This document shows positions 1 through 6,387 of a stretch of 13,963 bases of DNA, piece by piece. Positions within the stretch are counted from its first letter, which is position 1. Each line of letters opens with the position of its first letter. Below the pieces are notes generated by a model that worked only from the letters and a program-made list of their open reading frames with translations, made no database searches and was not told the DNA's origin. Source of the DNA: Candidatus Neoanaerotignum tabaqchaliae (lineage in GTDB: Bacteria > Bacillota > Clostridia > Lachnospirales > Anaerotignaceae); NCBI GenBank assembly GCA_904420235.1, contig CAJFUS010000158.1, positions 1-13,963 on the forward strand, written 5' to 3'. The translations under genes were made by a program, and so were the position numbers.

Positions 1-440
1 GACGGACATTCGTCAAAGGCCATTGCTATTGTGCTTCCTAAATTTGACTGTATACGCATGCTTTCTTCAGGCCCCATAAATATTTTCCGGCCGTCCACAT
101 GAGATGAGAAATATACGCCCTCCTCTTTTATTTTTCTAAGCTGGGCAAGTGAAAATACCTGAAACCCGCCGGAATCAGTTAATATAGGCTTATCCCAAAC
201 CATAAATTTATGCAGCCCGCCAAGTTTTTTAATTATCTCATCGCCCGGACGCACATGTAGATGATATGTGTTTGAAAGCTCAACCTGACATTTAATTCTC
301 TCAAGGTCTTCTGTTGAAAGTGCTCCCTTTATTGCCGCGCACGTTCCAACATTCATAAAAACCGGCGTTTGTATAACCCCGTGAGGTGTGTGGAACTCCC
401 CTCTTTTTGCCCTTCCTGATGTTTTAAGCAGTTTATACAT
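1..440 (-). CDS. tgt: tRNA-guanine transglycosylase (queuine tRNA-ribosyltransferase), 5' part only
   Basis: This enzyme swaps guanine 34 in the anticodon of GUN tRNAs (Asp, Asn, His, Tyr) for the queuosine precursor preQ1, in the cytoplasm. The gene runs off the left edge, so only about 146 N-terminal codons are visible. The protein begins MYKLLKTSGRAKRG. It shows the family landmarks NTYHLHVRPG (about 57-66), TDSGGFQVFS (about 88-97, with the general-base Asp at about 89) and the start of the MAFDECP segment (about 140-146). The nucleophilic Asp and the zinc-binding Cys/His cluster lie outside the window. The ATG at 438-440 has an AAGGAG ribosome site at 450-455, nine bases upstream. It follows the NimA-like gene by 51 bases with no terminator between, so the two may be co-transcribed. 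Identification is secure from the active-site motif. Confidence 0.95.
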   Translation of the reverse strand, partial: MYKLLKTSGRAKRGEFHTPHGVIQTPVFMNVGTCAAIKGALSTEDLERIKCQVELSNTYHLHVRPGDEIIKKLGGLHKFMVWDKPILTDSGGFQVFSLAQLRKIKEEGVYFSSHVDGRKIFMGPEESMRIQSNLGSTIAMAFDECP

Positions 441-491
441 TTTACCAATCTCCTTAATAGGCTTTCATTAAAACCATAATTAATACGCAAA

Positions 492-980
492 TTACTTTTT
501 ATTAACAAGCTCTATGGCTTCTTTTCCAGTCATATGTTCAATACTAAGCTCAATAATGCACAACCTATTATATTCCCTGTTGATAGTCATATTTCTACTT
601 TGTTCACTGTCATTTGGATTATATTTTAAGGCCAATGCATTTATTGCCTTAAGTTTTTCATCGTCATTCTCAAGTATTCTCACTTTTCCAAAAACAATAA
701 CACTTCTAAAATATGTTGTATATTCTTCAGGAACTATTTCGTCCCTTTCAACAACACAAAATGAAGCCTTGCAGTTTCTTTTTATACTGTCTATTTTATG
801 CCCGTTTTTAGCACAGTGGAAAAATATTTTAGAACCATTATATACATAGCTTAGCGGCACAGCATAAGGATACCCGTTATCACCCTCAAGAGCCAATACC
901 CCTGAAGAACTGTTTTCTAAAATAGTCTTACACTTCTCAAAAGTAAGCTGCTGCTGTTTTCTTCTCATTTCTCTAAACAT
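492..980 (-). CDS. Pyridoxamine 5'-phosphate oxidase-fold flavin-binding protein, NimA-like
   Basis: The protein belongs to the split-barrel, FMN-binding superfamily that includes the nitroimidazole-resistance protein NimA and PPOX-like proteins. The opening MFREMRRKQQQLTFEKC, the segment GVLALEGDNGYPYAVPLSY, and FFHCAKNGHKID, where flavin-binding residues sit in relatives, are typical. The exact substrate is unknown and many relatives lack a tested activity, so resistance should not be assumed. I place the start at the ATG at 978-980 (162 aa). A further in-frame ATG at 1014-1016 would add 12 residues, but it lies right at the predicted transcription start, has no ribosome site, and the extra residues do not match the usual N-terminus. 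An AAGGGG site lies at 993-998, about 12 bases ahead, which is rather long spacing. The gene is divergent from the THUMP methyltransferase gene and is followed by tgt. Confidence 0.85.
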   Translation of the reverse strand: MFREMRRKQQQLTFEKCKTILENSSSGVLALEGDNGYPYAVPLSYVYNGSKIFFHCAKNGHKIDSIKRNCKASFCVVERDEIVPEEYTTYFRSVIVFGKVRILENDDEKLKAINALALKYNPNDSEQSRNMTINREYNRLCIIELSIEHMTGKEAIELVNKK

Positions 981-1024
981 AAATGCTGTTTTCCCCTTAA
1001 AATAAAAAATTCGCATATTTAATT

Positions 1025-1053
1025 ATTTTATCATAACACAGCCTTTCTTACAA
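1025..1053 (-). promoter_or_regulatory. Predicted sigma-A promoter of the NimA-like gene
   Basis: On the minus strand a TTGTAA -35 box (1048-1053) and a TAAAAT -10 box (1025-1030) are 17 bases apart, and TG precedes the -10 as in extended -10 promoters. Transcription would start near 1018. This supports the translation start at 980 and argues against the ATG at 1016. Confidence 0.6.
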
Positions 1054-1105
1054 TTATAAACATTCTTATACTTATATTTTAAAATTGGGCAATTTAAGGC
1101 ACGTA

Positions 1106-1134
1106 TTCACAAAACCACGCAATTATGTTAGAAT
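1106..1134 (+). promoter_or_regulatory. Predicted sigma-A promoter of the THUMP methyltransferase gene
   Basis: A TTCACA -35 box (1106-1111) and a TAGAAT -10 box (1129-1134) are 17 bases apart, with TG at 1126-1127 forming an extended -10. The start would fall near 1141, giving a leader of about 24 bases with a GGTGA ribosome site at 1156-1160, four bases before the ATG. It is back to back with the minus-strand promoter at 1025-1053, with about 50 bases between them. Confidence 0.5.
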
Positions 1135-1164
1135 TGTAAAAAATAAATTTAAAATGGTGATTTT

Positions 1165-2310
1165 ATGAAAAATATACGTCTTATAGCTACATCAACATTC
1201 GGTTTGGAGGCCTGTGTAAAACGGGAAGCCATAAGGCTTGGCTTTGAGAATATAAAAACCTATGACGGCAAAGTTGAATTTGACGGCGACGAAAGCGACA
1301 TTATTAAGGCCAACTTATGGTTAAGATGTGCCAGCAAAGTATTGATAAAGGTTGGAGAATTTAAAGCAACCTCCTTTGAGGAGCTGTTTCAAGGCACAAA
1401 AGCTCTTAACTGGGGAGACTGGATAACAGTTGACGGAAAATTTACGGTTAACGGAAAATCTTTAAAATCGGCTCTCCACAGTGTTCCCGATTGTCAGGCC
1501 ATAGTTAAAAAAGCCATTGTTGAGAAGCTTAAACTTAAGTATAATGTGGATTGGTTTGACGAAACCGGCGCCGACTACACAGTTCAGGTTGCCTTGCTTA
1601 ACGATGTGGCCACATTAACCCTTGACACATCCGGAAGCAGTTTGCACAAAAGAGGATATAGAGAAAACTCTCTTACGGCCCCTTTAAAAGAAACCCTTGC
1701 CGCCGCCATGATTGACTTAAGCTATTGGAGAAAAAACAGAATACTTCTTGACCCCATGTGCGGCTCCGGAACAATACCCATAGAAGCCGCCATGACAGCC
1801 AAAAACATAGCTCCCGGCCTTACAAGAACATTCGCCTGCGAAACATGGGAAAGAATTGACAAATCCCTTTGGAAAACCGCCCGTGTTGAGGCATACAAGG
1901 CCATAGACAACGATGTTAATCTTAAAATATACGGCAGCGACATAGACCCAGAGGCCATAGAAATAGCTCTTGAAAACGCTGAAAAAGCCGGCGTTGACGA
2001 CTGCATAGAGTTTTCCGTTAAGCCGTTTAAAGATGTAACACTTATGGGTGATTACGGCTGTCTTATAACAAATCCGCCCTACGGAGAGAGAATTGGCCAG
2101 CTTAAAGAGGTTGAGGAGCTTTACCGTCAAATGGGAAATTTAATGCGCACAAATTCGACCTGGTCAACTTATGTAATAACTTCAATGGAATATTTCGAGA
2201 AGCTCTTCGGCAAAAAAGCCGACGCTAAAAGAAAACTCTTTAATGGAAGAATAAAAACCGATTACTATCAGTTTTACGGCCCAAGACCGCCAAAGGGCTG
2301 GGGAGAATAA
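1165..2310 (+). CDS. THUMP-domain class I SAM-dependent RNA methyltransferase, RlmL/YpsC type
   Basis: This 381-residue protein matches the family once annotated as N6-adenine-specific DNA methylase and now linked to 23S rRNA guanine-N2 methylation. E. coli RlmL N-terminal half and B. subtilis YpsC are the relatives. The N-terminal part (about 1-155) carries a ferredoxin-like region and a THUMP RNA-binding domain, ending in the typical LHKRGYR (160-166). The Rossmann methyltransferase domain follows, with SAM motif I DPMCGSGT (196-203), acidic motif GSDID (257-261) and catalytic motif IV NPPYGER (303-309). NPPY suits N-methylation of a base amino group. The length fits the single-domain Gram-positive form, with no RlmK half. 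The exact rRNA position is inferred from the family. It is the only plus-strand gene here, has its own promoter and ends at a hairpin shared with the convergent dehydrogenase gene. Confidence 0.9.
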   Translation: MKNIRLIATSTFGLEACVKREAIRLGFENIKTYDGKVEFDGDESDIIKANLWLRCASKVLIKVGEFKATSFEELFQGTKALNWGDWITVDGKFTVNGKSLKSALHSVPDCQAIVKKAIVEKLKLKYNVDWFDETGADYTVQVALLNDVATLTLDTSGSSLHKRGYRENSLTAPLKETLAAAMIDLSYWRKNRILLDPMCGSGTIPIEAAMTAKNIAPGLTRTFACETWERIDKSLWKTARVEAYKAIDNDVNLKIYGSDIDPEAIEIALENAEKAGVDDCIEFSVKPFKDVTLMGDYGCLITNPPYGERIGQLKEVEELYRQMGNLMRTNSTWSTYVITSMEYFEKLFGKKADAKRKLFNGRIKTDYYQFYGPRPPKGWGE

Positions 2311-2324
2311 AGCCGAAAATAAAC

Positions 2325-2362
2325 CAGCGGAAGAAAGCCGCCGTATAAACTTTCTCCCGCTG
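2325..2362 (-). terminator. Hairpin between convergent genes, probable intrinsic terminator
   Basis: Arms at 2325-2337 and 2350-2362 are inverted repeats of 13 bases around a 12-base loop. In minus-strand RNA the one imperfect pair is a G-U wobble and the stem is followed by a U-rich stretch (GUUUAUUUU). In plus-strand RNA that pair becomes an A-C mismatch, and the next T run is about 20 bases away (2384-2390). It therefore best fits a terminator for the dehydrogenase unit and may also help end the methyltransferase transcript. Confidence 0.6.
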
Positions 2363-2397
2363 TTACGATAAAATATAGGAATTATTTTTTGTAAATT

Positions 2398-3332
2398 TCA
2401 GCTTTCCTGCTTTTCCGCCTCAAGCCAATCTTTAATATCATTATATATACAGCTGAATATCCTTTCAGCATTGCCCTCTCCGGCAAAGCTGTTATGAGGC
2501 GTTATTATAAGCCTGTCAATATCCCAAAGCCTGTGGTCGGAAGGAAGAGGCTCCTGTTCAAATACATCTATGGCGGCGCCCATTAGTTTTCCTTCTTCTA
2601 AAGTTTCAAGAAGGGCCTCCGCATCAACAACGGCTCCTTTTGATACATTTACAAATATGGCGTTGTCCTTCATAAGGTCAAAGCAGCGCTTATTTATAAG
2701 ATGATATGTGTTCTTAAACAAAGGTATACAATTAACAACTATATCTGCCTTCGACAGTTCGTCTTCCAAGGCCTCCATTGTGTGAATCTCGTCAAAGGAG
2801 CCGTCGTTTTTAGGATACGGGTCAATGCCTATAACCGTTGTGTCAAAGGCTTTAAACCTTTTGGCGCAGTTTGAACCAATGGAGCCTGTACTTAATATAA
2901 GCACCCTTTTTCCGTAAAGCTCACGAAGATTCCAATCACATTCCCGTATATGCTGTTCCTGCTGTTTTTTAAGCTTAAAAGCGCTTTTATAAATTTGAAG
3001 CACAACGCCTCTATAACATATTCTGAAATAGGAGCGCTGTGAACACCTGGGCAGTTCTTTAAAATAATGCCGTGCTCTTTTATGTAATCCATTGGCATTT
3101 GGTCAACGCCTGTTGATGTGGTATGAATAAACTTAAGCGATTTGAATTTTGATATGTCGTTAAAATCAAAAAACTTAAAGCAAACCACTCCGTCAATATC
3201 AGAAAAATCCATATCATAGCTCTGTTGGTCGGCCCCGTCAAGATAAATCACGTCAACATCAAGATTGTTAAGACTGTCAAACATTTCCTTTGTAAAACTG
3301 TGTTTATTGGCAAAAAGAAGTTTTTTTCTCAT
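2398..3332 (-). pseudogene. D-isomer specific 2-hydroxyacid dehydrogenase, frameshifted
   Basis: Two minus-strand reading frames together make one protein of about 311 residues, the normal family length. The first (from ATG 3330-3332, with a GAAGGGA-type ribosome site) gives the N-terminal catalytic half up to PISEYVIEA. The second resumes at VVLQIYKSAF and continues to the end. The switch lies at about 3003-3010 and fits loss of one base in an Ala codon. The second part holds the NAD-binding fold and the catalytic Glu and His regions (DVFEQEPLP, TPHNSF). Two further oddities: the NAD loop reads STGSIG where GxGxxG is usual, and the usual catalytic Arg of the N-x-x-R-G motif is Lys (VNVSKGAVVD). 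Intact relatives reduce 2-oxo acids to D-2-hydroxy acids with NADH. It lies 28 bases after the broken aminotransferase. A sequencing error could also give the frameshift. Confidence 0.8.
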
Positions 3333-3360
3333 TAATAATCCCTTCCATATTAATTTTTAA

Positions 3361-4563
3361 TCAGACTTTCCCCTCAATCATGTCGCATGTGAGCTTTCCT
3401 ACAATCTCGGCCCCCTTCACTATCTCGTCATCGGTAGCCGTGGCATAGCACATGCGAATCATATGCGACGGTTTCTTGCCGTCAAGGGCAAAACCTGAAC
3501 CGGGAACGCAAACAACGCCTCTTTCAATGCCCTTCCATGTAAAATCAACGGCGTCAACTGTATCCGGCATAAACATCATTATAAACATTCCACCTGTAGG
3601 ATTGCTTAGTCTGCATGACGGGTGCATATATTTTTTAAGAGTTTCAGATATAAGGGTTGATTTTCTGCGGTATTCCTCCTGGGCCTTTTTAATATGGGCC
3701 TCATAATCCGTCTTTGTCATAACTCCCCAAGCCACATACTGTCCAAGAGTATTGCTGTGTACGTCGGAGCACTGTTTGCATACGTTTACATATTGTCCGA
3801 ATTCCTTTTTAACAACAAGATAGCCAAGCCTGAACGAAGGGGCTATTACTTTTGAAAGAGAGCTTGTATAGAACACACGACCCTCCGTGTCGTAAGACTT
3901 AACGGGCTTAACGGATTCTCCCTCAAAACGCAGCTCGGCATATGGGTCGTCCTCGAATATAATTACGTCATATTTGCAGGCAAGCTCATAAAGTTTTTTG
4001 CGTTTTTCGGCCACTGTCGAAAATCCCGTAGGATTTTAGAATGATGGAATTGTGTATATAAGCTTTACTTTCGGATTTGTTTTTAAAACCTCTTCAACGG
4101 CGTCAACGTCTATGCCCGTGTCGTCTATCGGCACGCCTATAAGGTCGGCCTCATAAGCTCTGAAAATATTATACATGCTGGCGTATGAAGGCTCCTCTGT
4201 TATAACGGCGTCGCCCTTATCAAGCCATATTTTTGATACCACATCGGCGGCCTGAGTTCCGCCGCTTACAATGTATAAGTCGTTCATTTCAAAATCAAAA
4301 CCGTATTTTTTGGCAAGACGCTCTTTAAGGCACTTAACAAGAGGCGGATAGCCCTGAACATTGCCATACATAAGCAAGTCCTCAACCTCATCGCTTTCGA
4401 GGGCCTCAATAAAAAATTTTTTCATCTCCTCTATGGGATATGTGGCCGGAGCCGGATTTCCGTTGGCAAATGTAATAAGTCCCGGTTTAAGGGCGGCCTC
4501 GGCAAACTGCCTTATAACAGAGCCTTCTATGTGATTCATACGTTCCGCTACTTGAATTTTCAT
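3361..4563 (-). pseudogene. PLP-dependent class I/II aminotransferase interrupted by one in-frame stop codon
   Basis: The frame is open for 400 codons except for TAA at 4036-4038 (codon 176). Before it comes LIYTIPSF and after it NPTGFST, so the stop stands where the conserved Gln of the FQNPTG motif is expected. One C-to-T change in a CAA codon explains it. The rest looks intact: GNP near the N-terminus, SGGTQAADVV (PLP phosphate region), EDDPYAEL (about 204-211), the PLP lysine in SSLSK (about K238) and the C-terminal substrate-binding Arg region MIRMCYA. The closest group is the one holding 2-aminoadipate and aromatic aminotransferases and MocR C-terminal domains, without the GntR domain; the substrate is uncertain. 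The start at 4561-4563 has a consensus AGGAGG at 4573-4578. As read, only a 175-residue fragment lacking the PLP lysine would be made, unless the stop is a base-call error. Confidence 0.85.
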
Positions 4564-4617
4564 GTGTTCATACCTCCTAATTGACGCTTATTTTTATAAA
4601 TTCCGCATTTAAAGCAA

Positions 4618-4669
4618 AAAGGCGCTCATTCACATAGAGGTAATTCCTCTATCATGAATGAACGCCTTT
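4618..4669 (-). terminator. Long terminator-like hairpin in the leader of the aminotransferase gene
   Basis: On the minus strand, 15-base arms (4618-4632 and 4655-4669) enclose a second 7-base stem (4634-4640 with 4646-4652) and a 5-base loop. The minus-strand RNA pairs throughout apart from a small 1-by-2 internal loop, with one G-U wobble where plus-strand RNA would have a mismatch. The 3' arm runs into a U tract (4620-4616), so this is an intrinsic-terminator shape. It sits 55 bases upstream of the aminotransferase ATG and more than 330 bases after the SpoU-family stop. It could end the upstream transcript or act as an attenuator. I recognise no T-box or riboswitch around it. Confidence 0.65.
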
Positions 4670-5001
4670 GTTCATGTTTAACATACTACAAAAACAATAG
4701 TGATGTAAACATTTTATATTGTCATTTTTAGGCTATATTTTGTTTTCGTTGTTTTTACTAATACAATAAAAATAAAAACAAGCATTATTAACCCCTATAC
4801 CACCTATACAGTTTGATGTTATATTGTGCACTAATTTAAAAAACTCAAACCTTAAATAAAATATAATTAGTTACAATTTTCATAAATTTATTATAAAAAC
4901 AATAAACACAAGAGTTATTAAGTAATTTATTCTTTATAAATTTTGATGCAGAGATAAGTTTTTCAATCAGCTTTTTTGAATAACAATACATCAAATAAAT
5001 A
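4670..5001. other. AT-rich intergenic stretch without a recognised gene
   Basis: About 330 bases lie between the SpoU-family stop and the leader hairpin. The stretch is strongly AT-rich with many short A and T runs. I see no convincing coding frame with a ribosome site, no tRNA and no known riboswitch. The only candidate signal is a weak promoter at 4680-4709 facing the aminotransferase. An uncharacterised leader or small RNA ending at the 4618-4669 hairpin is possible but not shown. Confidence 0.5.
4680..4709 (-). promoter_or_regulatory. Possible promoter ahead of the aminotransferase leader hairpin
   Basis: On the minus strand TTTACA (4704-4709) lies 18 bases from TATGTT (4680-4685), or 15 bases from TAGTAT (4683-4688). 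The -35 is good and the -10 is weak. If used, the transcript would begin within a few bases of the hairpin at 4669. Confidence 0.3.
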
Positions 5002-5772
5002 TTAACACATTCTCTGCCTTACGGCTTCATACATCATAACAGAGGCCGCCACGGCGGCGTTAAGGCTTTCCGCTTTTCCCGGCATCGGTATCTTTAAAAG
5101 CACGTCGCATATTTTTGATGTTTCGTCTGAAAGTCCTCTCGCCTCATTTCCTATAACAAAAGCGCTCGGATTTTTAAAATTGCAGTCATATAGGGTTCTA
5201 TCACCCTTAAGGTGAGCTGCAAAAACCGTAATACCGCTTTTTTTCAGCTTTTCAATACATTGTTTTATGTCGGCGTTTTCAATAACCGGAATATGAAAAA
5301 GCGAGCCCATAGTTGACCTTAAAACCTTACCGTTATATAAATCAACGCTTCCTTTAGATAATATAACAGCGGCTGCACCGCTGGCATCCGCCGTGCGTAT
5401 TATTGTGCCCAGATTTCCCGGGTCATTCAGTTCCTCAGCCAATATATAAATTTCTCCGGCATTTTTTTCAATTACCTCATCAATGCTGAATGTTTTTTTG
5501 CGGCACACAGCAATTATCCCTTGCGGATTACTTGTTTCCGAAAATTCCTTAAATATTTTGTCGCTAAACACAAAAGCTTTTTTATACTCCGAAACATCTT
5601 TTAAAGCGGCATAACTCTCGGAAAAAACCATAAACTCAATTTCGCAGTTATCCATAATTTCTCCAACAAAGCGCTCGCCCTCAACTACAAAAAGCCCTTC
5701 TTTGTCTCTATACTTTTTTTCTTTAAGTGATTTTATTAGTTTAGCTGTTTTATTTGTTCCAAATTCGGCCAT
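5002..5772 (-). CDS. SpoU/TrmH-family RNA 2'-O-methyltransferase
   Basis: This 256-residue protein is a SPOUT-class RNA 2'-O-ribose methyltransferase of the YsgA/RlmB-like type. Residues 1 to about 95 form the L30e-like substrate-binding region seen in these enzymes (EGLFVVEGERFVGE at about 25-38). The C-terminal knotted domain has all three motifs: LNDPGNLGTIIRTADASG (115-132, with the conserved Asn and Arg), IGNEARGLS (207-215) and IPMPGKAESLNAAVAASV (228-245). These form the trefoil knot that binds SAM. The target nucleotide, probably in 23S rRNA, cannot be read from the sequence. The ATG at 5770-5772 has an AGGTGAT site 4 bases upstream. It lies downstream of rnpB, separated by the rnpB terminator, and no clear promoter is visible in the 200 AT-rich bases between. 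In many Clostridia this family is near pheST, which is not seen here. Confidence 0.9.
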   Translation of the reverse strand: MAEFGTNKTAKLIKSLKEKKYRDKEGLFVVEGERFVGEIMDNCEIEFMVFSESYAALKDVSEYKKAFVFSDKIFKEFSETSNPQGIIAVCRKKTFSIDEVIEKNAGEIYILAEELNDPGNLGTIIRTADASGAAAVILSKGSVDLYNGKVLRSTMGSLFHIPVIENADIKQCIEKLKKSGITVFAAHLKGDRTLYDCNFKNPSAFVIGNEARGLSDETSKICDVLLKIPMPGKAESLNAAVAASVMMYEAVRQRMC

Positions 5773-5974
5773 TTAATCACCTGTTTTCCAATTACGCCAT
5801 TAACTTCATTACATCTTCCCAATTTATGATATTGTTATTAAAATTAATATAAATCTAAAATTATTTCAATGAACAAAACAAATAATCAACAATCTTTTCA
5901 GAAATAATAAAACTTAGGTAAAGTATAATATAAAAAATTCAGCTAATAAAACCAACATCCCAATAAATTAAACA

Positions 5975-5994
5975 GCCCTGCCAAATGGCGGGGC
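5975..5994 (-). terminator. Probable terminator of rnpB
   Basis: On the minus strand GCCC and GCC pair with GGC and GGGC around an AUUU loop, with one C-A mismatch in the stem. A U-rich tail (UGUUUAAUUUAUU) follows. It begins about 25 bases after the 3' end of the RNase P RNA. The tail is interrupted by A residues, so the terminator may be only moderate. Confidence 0.6.
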
Positions 5995-6017
5995 CTTATG
6001 ATACTTAAGTAAAATTT

Positions 6018-6350
6018 GTATGAGCAGACCTATAAGCCGGGTTCTGTATTAGACGGTCATCTATCTTGGTATGTCGTCGCCGACATCATCATGCGGCTAT
6101 ATCAAAGCGGGACGAGCAGCCCCATAGCTTTAGTCAAGCCTTGCTTCAGGTGGGGTTTACAGAGCCTCTTCTGTTGCCAGAAGAGCGGTGAGCTTTTACC
6201 TCACCTTTCCACCCTTACCCGCAAAAACGGGCGGTTTATTTCTGTTGCACTTTCCTTGAAGTTGCCTTCACCGGCCGTTAACCGGCACCCTGCTCTGCGA
6301 AGCCCGGACTTTCCTCCCCATAATAAGGGCGACCATCTGGCCTGCTCACT
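6018..6350 (-). ncRNA. rnpB: RNase P RNA (class A)
   Basis: This is the catalytic RNA of RNase P, which trims 5' leaders from pre-tRNAs together with the RnpA protein. The ends pair as P1: UGAGCAGGCC at 6348-6339 with GGUCUGCUCA at 6030-6021. The conserved core is clear: GAGGAAAGUCCGGGCU at about 6316-6301 (5' side of P4), GUAAACCCCACC and GAAGCAAGGC near 6160-6137, and ACAGAACCCGGCUUAUAGGU at 6047-6028 (3' core). P18 at about 6088-6073 is a 6 bp stem closed by a GCGA tetraloop. At about 333 bases it is compact, with a very short P3. Where a GGU usually follows P15 and pairs with the tRNA CCA end, the sequence seems to read GAU (see findings). End points are estimates of plus or minus a few bases. 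It has its own promoter and terminator. Confidence 0.95.
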
Positions 6351-6358
6351 GATTTTTT

Positions 6359-6387
6359 ATTTTATCACATAATTAAATTTGTGTCAA
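6359..6387 (-). promoter_or_regulatory. Strong sigma-A promoter of rnpB
   Basis: On the minus strand a consensus TTGACA (6382-6387) lies 17 bases from TAAAAT (6359-6364), and TG before the -10 makes it an extended -10. Transcription would start near 6351, at the predicted 5' end of the RNA. The TGA stop codon of the kinase gene (6384-6386) lies inside the -35 box. Confidence 0.85.

Noticed and set aside
981..1016. Upstream ATG of the NimA-like gene at 1016
   Set aside because: It falls at the predicted transcription start, lacks a ribosome site and adds residues unlike the family N-terminus.
4036..4038. Reassignment of UAA to glutamine in this organism
   Set aside because: TAA ends the methyltransferase (2310), SpoU-family (5002), NimA-like (492) and secreted protein (9541) genes at natural C-termini, so UAA is a normal stop here.
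4653..4676. A seven-codon leader peptide inside the hairpin, suggesting attenuation by translation
   Set aside because: There is no ribosome site and no run of regulatory codons. The frame arises from the hairpin arm itself.
5924..5929. TATAAT on the plus strand downstream of rnpB
   Set aside because: No acceptable -35 box lies 16-18 bases upstream, and AT-rich spacers yield such hexamers by chance.
6016..6372. A 118-codon plus-strand open frame across the RNase P RNA locus
   Set aside because: It is the antisense of rnpB. The conserved RNA core and promoter explain the sequence, and this frame is a well-known false protein call.
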